Assembly: GCA_030386875.1 (NCBI GenBank)
Contig: CM059560.1
Span: 32,234,183 to 32,298,182, forward strand
Source of the DNA: Morinoia aosen
Lineage: Eukaryota > Arthropoda > Malacostraca > Amphipoda > Talitridae
Reading direction: 5' to 3'
Length of the DNA: 64,000 nucleotides
This document shows, piece after piece, positions 13,137 to 23,130 of the stretch (position 1 is the first letter of the stretch; every line of letters begins with the position of its first letter). The translations under genes and the position numbers were made by a program. The notes beneath the pieces are model-generated. The model saw only the letters and a list, made by a program, of their open reading frames with translations. It did no database searches and was not told the origin of the DNA.

Positions 13137-13196
13137 AAGTTGTTTAGCCATTTGTGTTTTGTGTTGCCAGATTCGAAGAGCGGCTTCAATCCCACC

Positions 13197-13263
13197 ATGC
13201 GTTTCCTGTTCTTGACTTTGGTGATCGTGGGGTACGCTGCAGCCACCGAATTTTCAGACTGCG
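13197..13263 (+). CDS. NPC2: NPC2-like gene, coding exon 1
   Basis: Encodes the signal peptide and the first residues through 'EFSDC', ending in phase 1 at the donor gcg|gtaagaa. Confidence 0.9.
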
Positions 13264-16200
13264 GTAAGAAATTGTTTGCTAAACAGAATATTTATTGCCG
13301 AATTACAATAAGGCTTTGTACACCTTAACAAAGCATAGAAATGAATCTAGTTCTAAGAAGCTTAAAAAAAAGAAGAAAAAAATAAGAAAAACACATTAAT
13401 TAGGAATAAGTTATGATATTCACCGAAAAAAAATGGGTGACATCCAACGAATAAAATTTCCATCAGCACTGCATAAATAAATTCTAAATAATTGTAAATA
13501 GGTAAAGATAAGAACTGAATAAGCGAAATCAGTTCCGATTACTTCATGTTAGCACGAATCATTTAATACACCACAGTGCACAAAGGAGAAAAAAATCTTA
13601 ACAATGGAATATGAGCCAATGGAAAGAGTGAACTGGGGAAAAAGGTATTTCCCTCAACTCACTTATTCTTACTGATGATATATCGAGTAAAAGTGTATTA
13701 CCATCACTAGATGGAAAAAGAACACTAAGTTTTAAACAAGCAGAAGAGAAAGAATATGTTTCCTGTGAACAATAACATATGTATCATAATATTTCATCAA
13801 GACCTTCATTAATGCTACGAACAATTGTTATTCAATACGGCTCCCTTTAGCTTGAAAATAAGCTCGAGTCTGCCTTGGAAACTCTGTGCCATATTTTGCG
13901 GCGAGTATTGGAGAATTTTCTCATATTATACTCTGGGAAAGCGCTCGAAAGCTGCTGGTTTTGTGTGGGAAAGGAGCACAGGCTACAAAATCTCTAACGG
14001 GCCAACCATAAAAATCCATTGGGTTGAGATCAGAGCATCAGTTTAACCGCATTTAATTTCCCTTTAATGCGGGAAGCTGGTCATGGAACACAAGTTAAGT
14101 TCTGTTTGACGTCCGAGAGGGTGAGCTATCCTGTTGAAAATGAGACTAGTTTTTGTAATCCTTTTGAATTTATTTAGGTGCCAGGTCAAGATTTGTTTAT
14201 TAAACGAACTTACTTTCACTTTTGCCCTTTTTGCCTCAAAAATAAGAGGAGATTTAGTTGCTTTAGAACAGGCGGTCCATCTCTTGAGCAAGATGCATTT
14301 TTGAAATGTAAAACCTGCTGTTTGAGAGTTTTGGACGTATGCAAAAGAGTTATCAGCACTACCATACTGGTAGTTAAACTTCTCCTAAACATGGAAAATT
14401 TCTCAGACGAAAATACGATGTTATCTGTGAGCGCATCTCATCGAACTTGTTTATAAGAACCTCTAGCAATTTGCTTTTTAGCGGGATGTGATTTGCTGTG
14501 TCTTTTGTCTCTTGAATTGCATCCAGTTAAATTTTTTGACATTTGTCGAGTATTCTACGTAGATTTCCTTCTCGGGCTAACTTCGGAGTTAATCTCTCTT
14601 CGGATTTCGTTCATTCCTCGCCCTGATCATGGGCGATCACTTCCAAAATGGTCTTTAACGAAGAATGCTATAAACCTTAAGCTTAGGGAGTTCATTAACC
14701 TGATGATTTGATTTTGTTTGATTTTGGTTTTGTTTGATTTATTGATGTTTGATTTTGTTTTATCAGCTCGACCAAACAATTGCATGTTTATCACTAATTT
14801 TACAGCACATGCGAAATAAAAACAAATTACCTGAAAAAAATACAGATAGACTGACATTTCCTAACACTTATGAACCCTTCCTCGAATAAGGAAATGATCC
14901 CAGCAATAATTTAATTTGTGTTAAACATTAGTCCCAAAAACTTTGTTTGCACCCTGGATGGTTGTCATCCACGGCCTCTGCTATGAAAGCGTTAGAAATA
15001 TCTGCGCGAATAATCTCTTTCGAACACTGGCGCATGAAATACTAAAATTACACTGCCTATACTGAGTAGTAGGAGTGTAAAATTTGTCAAAAAATTCACT
15101 GTTTCTTAAAATTTAAATAAAGTTGGAAGTCAACCAATAATTACCAGCGAGAGTGTCTGTAGAAAACTTAACAAATTAGGCACGATTATGAAAAGCTTAC
15201 ATGGGGGTCGTGCTTGAATGTATAGTTACTGTAATTACATCCACACGAATGTAAATATCGGGAGGTTAAATACGATGTCCAAAATATTACGGCGCTAAAA
15301 ATCTGTTCCATTGAGGTTCAACAAGAAACTTTGCATTACAGGCTCCTCGGCAAAGAACGTTAGACTGAACGTGCCGGGCTGCACGCACCCACCATGCATC
15401 TTCAAGAGGGGCGACTCCTTCCCCATGTCCGTGAGCTTCTCTCCGAGTGAGTGACTACGTTCAGTTTATTTGTGCTGTTGTTGGCGATAGTACAGCTCCG
15501 GAGTAGTTGCCCTTCATGGAAGACTAATTCGACTATTGTTGTGAAAAACGATTGGATTAGATTATAAGCTCACTGAAACGGAAGAGGAAGAGAAGGAAGA
15601 GGAAGGAAGAAAGAAGCTTTACGAAACGTGCAAAAGGGGTTTTCTCCCATAGGACACACCCTGTGCAGAGAGGATGGAAAAACAAAAAAGAGGTAGTAAA
15701 GAAGGCATGAGGACTATAAAAGAGAAATGGAGACGAAAGGTAGAATTCACGACGGCCTATCTCCGTATAGATAAGGTGACCCAACCGAACCCTCCCTGTG
15801 GGCGCCACTCCTCACGGCATGAGTTGGACAAACCTATCTACATAACCCTATTTCAAAAGCTATTGCCTACCCACAATTCTACTCGACTGCGTAATTTCCC
15901 GGATTGTATACTAATGAAAAGTTATTCGGTTTTGAATGTATCGCAGAATTACTTTGCTTGTGCATGAATGCATTACTGAAAAATTTCTCAATCAACGCCC
16001 AATGGCCTGTTCCTATACTAGCTCACTAAGTTGTTGTCTCTACACTAATACACACATATCTGATCCATTCAAGTGTTATGAACACTACGGTAACAGTGCT
16101 CACCTCACTTACAAATTGACAGTTTTTAATTCCAGACAATGCCCTGTTTATGCCTTATTGAAAAAGGAGAGGTAACATACGAGCTTCAGTTTATATTTCT

Positions 16201-19200
16201 AAAGGAAGTAATTTTTACAGAGTACGGGGCGCAGGAGCTGGAAGCGAGCATCACCGCCAAGGTAGGGATCCTGGAAGTGGGGTGGCCCGGCTTTGACAAG
16301 AAGGCATGCAAGTATTTGACCGGCGACCAGCAGTGTCCGTTCCAGGCGGGTGCTGATATCGAGTGGACCTACGAGGTGGATGTGTTGAAGGTTTACCCTA
16401 GTGTGAGTACACCATCGGTTGTGACACGCCAAGCAGAGTGATCATTTGCGATTTGTAGAGATATCTTTACTTCCCTTACTTGAGCAGTGCGTGAGAAGCT
16501 CAGTGAGTTAAATTTCATTGGCATAATTCGGTATGCACTTTCTTTGTTTTCAAACAAATTGAAACGACATGATTATTAAAAGTTTAATAAGTGGTAAACT
16601 CAGTCACTGTTCGGTAATCATTTACACAAAAATGAAATTGCGATTAGAATGTAACCAAGACATAAAACAAAATAATCTTTGAAGAAGGTAAAAAGTTATC
16701 AATGAACAAAGTCCAGTACAAGAGTACACTTAACCCGCTCATCAACTAATACAAAAATATTCATGGCTCAATTACTTCACGAGTAAATTTGTTTCATCGG
16801 GATAACTGACCTATTCTTTTGACTGAAGACAAAGGGATGTGTCGCTGTTCTCGTTGAGTTTTAATGAAACTCTCAACATCAATTTAAAGCGGAGACCAAA
16901 ACTTTCACGTTTGATGTTGTTAGTACGATTAACAATGTTGTTGATATCAGTCTACGGCTGACCAGCTGAAAATGCGCTTCTTCTCTTAGTTCTAAACATG
17001 TTCTCTAATTAGTCCTTGTTCGATCATCGTGACTTGATCCCATACGATATGAGGCAACTGTTGTATGCATGGCCTCTAAGTGTGTGAGCTATCTTTTTCT
17101 TTTTTTCCATTTTGTTCTGCGATACTTTGCTCGAGGAAGGCAGCAATACAATTGCGAACAGTGAAACTAAGAATAATACGCCAAGGCACTATGGCGCTAA
17201 TGAACTTGACTGAAACCAGCCATTTATATTACTTTTTAGCGATACTTTCGCTCGTACAATAGCTAGAGTTTTTGCTTTCTATAAAAGAACGAATAAAATT
17301 CTCAGATACCGTATGACTGAATAGCGTTCAGTAACGTTTATCACTGGCTCGTACTGAGTTCAGAGCACGTCTTCACACTGGACCTTCCTTCATTAATGCC
17401 AGCAACGCAGGAATTGCATCCACTGCAACGAAGATTAGATTAGATTAGATGTTAGCTTTAGGCCTCCCTAACCGCAACAAAGGCATTCCAGAGAGAGGAA
17501 GGAGGAAGGTGCCATTTAGTATGGACTCGAGGAACGCGGAATCTATGCACAAGGTGAAAAGAAACAGTAAGTTTAGAAGTTATGAAACAAGATAAAATTT
17601 CAAAAAAGAAAGTAGCAGGTGCTGAAAACAGGACTGCAGTTACCAAAAAAAAATTATCCTAAGCAAAATGAAAAACAAACATTTAATTGCAACCTGAAGA
17701 AGGCTTACCTAATTCCAGCTCGGGAACTCACAGATTCCTTCTGGGAGTGCTAATTCCCATAGATATAATAGTTTAACTCTTTGAGGCGTCTATTTCTGGA
17801 AAATCATATTTACTGTAATAATATATTTATTACTGGTAATTTTCATATAGAAGAAACTAAGACGAATGAGAGCATCTTTCACTTGAGAGAATTTCATTAC
17901 AAGCGGTCATAATCCCGCTGTTCTATGTAAGATTTGATTCATTCCATGAAACCCCGCGCACGGCTTTGAGTGAGGCTCGCATTTCTCTAGTCAGAGCTCG
18001 TTCTCTCGTTAGCTCGGACGCTTCAAACAGTTGTTATGCAAAAGACCTCACCAGCGAGGGCTAGCTCACAATACCACAGCCTGCGTCGTTTACAACGCGG
18101 ATAAAGATGAAGCTGTAGCAACTGGAGCTAAGATAGTAGCGTAAGCTAGCTTTGCAATTCTCATCAAATGCTCCGATCCTCAGCAGGGGAGAATTCCCAC
18201 GATGCTTTGTTTCAGAAGTACTGCACATTATTCGTTATTCCAACTCGCGTGAATGGACAAATGAGGGATGGAAAAGTGCTAATTGGGTGAGAAATATTGC
18301 TGCACAACGGCATCCAAGTAGAGTTATGACAGCACAATAGAAGCAAGGCTTCCTCTACAAGCGTCCTTTAAATGCAGTTCTAATACGTAATGTGTATGGA
18401 GAGTCTACTATGTGTATATAAATGAAACCATTTGGTTCAAATTTAATAGTATGGAGCATTGGTCGGTGGAGACTCAGTTTGATGAATTTAACTTGAAATT
18501 TCTGGCGTATATTAGGACGACAATTAACAGTGAAGACTTTTTTGGAGACGAACACCAAACTGTACGATGATAATGGAGGAATAAATTAGGAATAAAGTAG
18601 AACATATAGTGTGAGTATGCCTAGTTCAATGAGCAATATCTGTAATTAGAGTCATCTCATTAAAGTCAATAATCTCGTAAAATCATAGCCCCAGTAGCTG
18701 CACCTAAGTTTTAACAGCAGCAACTGACAGCCAAACCGGAAAACATTGAAAAGTTAAAGCAGGGTTTCTCAACTCTTCTATTATCGTGTAACTCGTTTGC
18801 TCAATGGTGTATCATCATGTAGCACAGTTAAAGGTTTAAGAAACTATAAAAATACACTTCATGATTAATAATTATGTATACTTATACGGTTACGTGCAAA
18901 TACATTCTGTACATTTCAACATATGCAGTATGTTTAATGTACCCCTAGGGGTACATGACCCTCGGTTGAGAAGCCCTGAGTTAAAAAATTCATTCCATTG
19001 TGAGCATGAAGGCATGAAGGCATGCGGCTCAGGCGCTGGTCAGCAACTCCTCACGATAGAAACAATATGAAATGTAAATAAAATCTAGAGGCAACTCAAC
19101 TGTCCGAGACAGATTGTTGTGCTTTGGGTAGCTGAGTTATTAGTTAACAAAATGTTTTGCGGTAGGAATAATAAATATTTTACGAGTGATTTCTATCATT

Positions 19201-20366
19201 CCTTACTCGAGGTTCGAAACGGAACGTGCGTTAGATTCGCATGTTTTATGCCAAACATTGAACATTGCACCTTTCAAATTCAAATTACTATTCATCCTGA
19301 CAAGGTAAAAATAAGTTTCGTTTTACATTCATACCAAAGCAGTTTTACTTTAGCTAAGTAAAATGACTATTTGGTGCACAAATAGCTCCACAAATTACAT
19401 TGTGCCAGCGTTTCCTGTTATACGTGTAAATAATAGAGGGTAGAGAATTAAGAGTTCAAGTGACAGCGTAGGTATTATTGCTGCAGCTTAGCGTTTGCTC
19501 ATTCATTTTCCTCGAGCCTGATTGCCAAGTGTCTATTTCTGGAAATTTATTCGTCACACTCCTCCATCAGTTATACGCAGCGTGCTCAGTACAGTTGTAA
19601 GTAGTAATACTTGTGAAAACGAAATGTTATTCAACACTGCGAATTCAGCAGCTTTGGCAGTAGAAATCATTTAAATGAAATTCCACTAACAGTTAATTTG
19701 ACATAGGAGTAGGGTAAACAAGTATGTAGAAACAATGCCCTACTGTATTTCTATCGGGGAGATCAGCACCACATGGAGATTGTGCTTCTTCTTAAAACAT
19801 GGAAAGGTTGTTTTATGGAGTCAGTGCCTTAGGCTGGAAATGATTTTTAACGAGGTTTTCTGTTCCGTCTCCTTAGTTTGGGCACAATTTTGATAAGTGG
19901 TATGAAATATTTCACGAAAACATCTATTAGGCTACTTTTTCTTTCTTTTCAGCTATTGGTGGGCGGAACCGAAATAGAATTAAAGAGGGTATGGTAGAAT
20001 CCAAGCATAGGGTATGCCCGTGGGAAAATAGTCATTCAAAGAATCTGTACATTGCTTCAATTTAAAGGTACATCCATAGAGGAGAATGGAATTACTTTCA
20101 TGGAAAACGTTCACATTAGTGAAGTAAAATTTTGTAAAATTTTACTGCAAAATTATTTTCAACAAAATTCAGCGAACTGCTCGACACTTTGAAAAATATC
20201 ACAAATGTTTTACTTCTTAGGGTAAAAAGTTAAAGTTCCTTTTAGCAGTAAACGATTCATTGAATGCCTAATGTTTCAGATCTCGACGGTGGTGACGATC
20301 AAAATGATGAACCCGGAACACAAGAAAAACGAAGTGTGTCTTCGGGTCCCCGTTAAAATCGTCTAA
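13197..20366 (+). CDS. NPC2: NPC2-like secreted ML-domain lipid-binding protein (4 coding exons)
   Basis: Joined exons 13197-13263, 15342-15446, 16221-16402 and 20280-20366 give 146 residues plus stop, close to the ~150 residues usual for NPC2. All introns are GT-AG, with phases 1, 1, 0. Residues 1-16 (MRFLFLTLVIVGYAAA) form a signal peptide. The mature part has six cysteines, C22, C36, C41, C87, C96 and C138; their spacing fits the three NPC2 disulfides (22-138, 36-41, 87-96). Family marks include 'DCG' after the signal, 'PGC...PC.FKRGD', 'GCK/ACK...CPF' and the closing 'C..VPVKIV'. NPC2 proteins bind sterols or other lipids; vertebrate NPC2 hands cholesterol to NPC1 in lysosomes, and arthropods have expanded sets, some extracellular with chemosensory or immune roles. 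Which ligand applies cannot be read here. The start has a good context (cccaccATGc). Introns of 2,078, 774 and 3,877 bp carry transposon debris. No frame break is seen. Confidence 0.92.
13790..14720 (-). pseudogene. Mariner/Tc1-like transposase remnant in intron 1
   Basis: Reverse-strand fragments, across frameshifts and stops, carry the two late catalytic blocks of a DDE/D transposase. These are 'FQQDSSPSRTS' (second Asp, near 14110-14140, matching the usual QQDxAPxH) and 'SDLNPMDF' (near 14005-14035, matching SPDLNPLDF). Upstream 'TWHLN..KRITKTSLIF' also fits the family. It lies antisense inside the NPC2-like gene and is dead. No terminal repeats were identified. Confidence 0.7.
15342..15446 (+). 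CDS. NPC2: NPC2-like gene, coding exon 2
   Basis: Acceptor ttgcattacag|GC and donor ccga|gtgagtg. It encodes residues ~23-57 with the Cys36-Cys41 loop. 105 nt, phases 1 in and 1 out. Confidence 0.92.
15447..16220 (+). other. Intron 2 of the NPC2-like gene
   Basis: 774 bp, with a purine-rich stretch (15580-15690) and no recognised element. Confidence 0.7.
16221..16402 (+). CDS. NPC2: NPC2-like gene, coding exon 3
   Basis: Acceptor atttttacag|AG and donor cctagt|gtgagt. The 182 nt encode the central ML-domain strands, including 'KACKYLTGDQQCPF' with the Cys87-Cys96 pair, and end in phase 0. Confidence 0.92.
17430..17785 (-). repeat. Family A SINE-like repeat, copy A3 (intron 3)
   Basis: Near-complete: an (ATTAG)n run at 17431-17451, then 'ggcctccctaaccgcaacaa', 'gtgccatttagtatgga', 'gcaggtgctgaaaaca', and the terminal 'gggagtgctaattcccatag' hairpin region, whose last hairpin is decayed. 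Confidence 0.85.
18760..18978. mobile_element. Non-autonomous hAT-type MITE with 8-bp target duplication
   Basis: Left end 'cagggtttctcaactctt' and right end, reversed, 'cagggcttctcaaccgagg' are typical hAT terminal inverted repeats (CAGGGGTTCTCAACC-like). Flanks agttaaag (18752-18759) and agttaaaa (18979-18986) form the 8-bp duplication hAT transposases make, with one mismatch. At 219 bp it holds no transposase. Confidence 0.88.
18937..18956. other. 20-bp perfect palindrome inside the MITE
   Basis: 'atgtacccctaggggtacat' reads identically on both strands; a subterminal palindrome of the element above. Confidence 0.9.
20280..20366 (+). CDS. NPC2: NPC2-like gene, coding exon 4 and stop
   Basis: Acceptor taatgtttcag|AT. 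It encodes 28 residues through 'NEVCLRVPVKIV' and TAA. It holds Cys138, the expected partner of Cys22. Confidence 0.92.
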   Translation: MSTVVTIKMMNPEHKKNEVCLRVPVKIV

Positions 20367-20631
20367 AAATGTACGACCTTGTCCAGCGGATAGAAGAAAA
20401 TTGTCGAGGAATTTATCGGTAGCGTCCGTCCTGGCTTTGATTTATGGTTGCAATAACTTAGTCGTAAAGTTATTGTCCTCGAGATTTTCAGAAGTTGAAA
20501 CTTACGAAATTTAAGACCGTTTGAAAGCAATGTTTCACTTATAGGAAGAGTTATTGGGATCGAGCTGCAAGAAATGTCAGGGAGGAGGAACCAGGAGCTC
20601 TGTTTTGTTAATAGAGCTTTTCTAAACAACC

Positions 20632-20648
20632 AATAAATAAATAAAAGT
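20632..20648 (+). terminator. Polyadenylation signal of the NPC2-like gene
   Basis: Overlapping 'aataaataaataaaag' about 265 nt after the stop codon; the likely 3' UTR is 20367 to ~20670. Confidence 0.6.
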
Positions 20649-20699
20649 ATGAGACACCATGAAAGAATTGAGGCGTTCATTGTATTTTAAATTAGTTTT

Positions 20700-21675
20700 C
20701 TAGGTTATTTCAAAGTATAACTTCAAATTGGAGTAATTTGTTATAGATACTAAGAATTTATGTTGATTTATGATCTACGCCAAACAAAATAAAGACGTAA
20801 GCCTTAGCGCATTTGTTTTCTAAATTAAATGTTCATTTTATTTACCCCATGAAGGAAAACTTGCTTATCAACTGCTGCATTAAAAAAGAGCGTAAAATGT
20901 ACTCAAAACAAAGATCCTGAAATGTGATGAGTATAAATAGTGAGCTCGCTCTATCATTACACTATTGATGAATACCTAATATAGAGACTGAAGAAATACT
21001 TTTGCACTTTGTACTGTGGGAAATCTCCTCAAGAGACCCATGAGCTGAGGAGGAAATGAACAAATTTGGATGTCACTCATTCCTGGCCAACGCGCGCTGT
21101 TTGCTCAATCGAAGAAGTTATGGTCGCCCTAAGTTCACAGTTCCGGCCCAAAGTTGGAGATCTAAGGACAAGTCCGCCTTACTTAATTGCGCCGTAAGTT
21201 GTGCGCGCGCCCAGGTGGCGGACAGTGGAGTAAGTGCGCTACACTTGCTGGGGTCTCAGCGGGCTATTTTCAGACCGCTGCAGTGCTTCCTGTGTCAAAG
21301 AACAAAAGAAAGAAAAAACTGTGGTCATCAGGAAGTTAACACAAAGTGTAAACACATTGTGTTTTGTAAAGTTCTTCCTATAAAGGTTTAAGAGGTGTAA
21401 GTAACACAGCAAGAATTTTAATGCCCATGACTATGGCTGAATCAATTAAGAGGAAAACAGTAAAACTGTAATTTTGGAAGCTTGTATAAATTAGAAAAAA
21501 TACATGAAAAAACCTAAAACAATCTCCTGACAAACGAAAATGAAAATCAATGTTTGTGAGTATAAAGTGAGCGAAAATAAGTTTTGGTGCCTATAAAAAA
21601 ATATTGTTCATTAAGTTGATCTTATGACTGAGGTGCACTAAACTGAGTAGACGAGCTAACTGCATGACTGATATC
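20700..21675. other. No gene recognised
   Basis: A GC-richer patch at 21060-21310 contains a 111-codon frame with no family resemblance. Confidence 0.5.
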
Positions 21676-21677
21676 AA

Positions 21678-22095
21678 CGTTATAGCAAAGAAAAACTTTA
21701 AAATCATTTTAATGAAACGTTTTTAGCCTCAGCTCATCATCCTATATTTTTTTTACTTTACCTCGCATTTACGATTCGAGATAGTGAAGTTCTGATATGT
21801 AGATCTATTCAGTTTTTGTGCCAAGTCTTGGTTTTATTTAGACATCAATTTAAATACTTGACGAGCAATTTTGTGATGTTGTGTTTTTCATTCAATGCAT
21901 GTAAATAAATAAAAGTATAAAAATAAACGTAAATAATTGTAAATAATACAAGTAAAAGTGCGTCAAGAGATTTGTTTTGCAGATATGACTGATAAGGAGC
22001 TGAGGCTTGAAACGTTTCATTAAAATGATTTCATAGTTTTTTTTTGCCATAACCTTCATTGCTAAACTGCTTTGCACAAAAGATTTCCATAATGA
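21678..22095 (+). mobile_element. Penelope-like terminal remnant with inverted ends (foldback)
   Basis: The left end carries the reverse of 'attttaaagtttttctttgc' and 'gaaacgtt'. The right end (21985-22090) carries 'gaggcttgaaacgtttcatt', then 'aaaatgatttcatag', then 'gccataacctt'. The interior matches the 3' flank of the Penelope copy at 44390-44720. No coding part remains. Confidence 0.75.
21985..22020 (+). ncRNA. Hammerhead-ribozyme-like motif, damaged
   Basis: Core-like ctgataa...gaaac; the canonical CTGATGA box has a G to A change, so it is probably inactive. Confidence 0.4.
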
Positions 22096-22099
22096 CTAA

Positions 22100-23130
22100 T
22101 ATATCTAAATAATAATATCCACACAAATTGTTTTCTGGTAATTAAAGTGGGTAGGTCACCATAACTTAACACAAAGTACTCTATAACCAGCACGTCTAAA
22201 CAAAACATTGCTACTGGAATGAAATTAAATGATTATAAGACCATGTATGGAAATTGGTGAGGGATACATGTTGATAAAAAGACCCTTATCCAAATGTTAC
22301 ATTTATTTCACTCATTTATTTTCATCTTCATATTTTAGGAAGCTAGAAACAAATTATGCATCAAACAGCAGTGATAAGTCTCTTATGAAACAGTGAGTCA
22401 ATACGCTTACTAATTTTATTTACAGGAATACCTGATCTAATATTAATTAATTCGATGCTTACAGACCTCCAAACATTTAATGAATTAAATTGTCAGAATT
22501 TCCTATTACTTTGAGACCAAAAATCACTATTCTGTAATGTAAAATTTAGTAGGGCATTTTTCTCACACGCGTGGAGTAATTTCATATTAGATTAAGTCAA
22601 AAACTGTACTTCAGAACGCAAACTTGCCTCGAAAAGTGAATGAGAATCCAGCAGAATTTTCATTTCTGCGCAACCCCCAAAATTTCACCACAGGAATCAT
22701 ATATTTTAGCGGCTGTTTTGATCGCAAAAACATAGACTCACTCAGCATGAGGTAAATATAAACGTACGAGGCAGCAGTTCACAACTAGTAAGAACAAATG
22801 GTCGCGTTAATTAATTAGGTATAACAATAACAAAATGTACTTGTGTTACGCCAACATTTCATACATTTAGCATCGCTTCTTGGCCTAAAGAGTTTGTATC
22901 TCAATATATAGGTTAATGGGTGACCTGAGAACGATTAAAATATATTTCCCAGTCTTGGTCAGCTGAAATACTAACCAACAGCTCGAGTCAAAATGACTGT
23001 TTCTGCTTCAGAAAATAAGTCACACTGAGCAGAAATTGTTGTGTGCAACATTGGACGGTTTTACTCCTTCTGCTCTCATCGAACATACCGTAGAAATTTT
23101 GGTCACCCAGAGCACACAGCTTGTTTTGAT
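22100..23130. other. No gene recognised
   Basis: AT-rich spacer before the 19-bp array. Confidence 0.5.
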
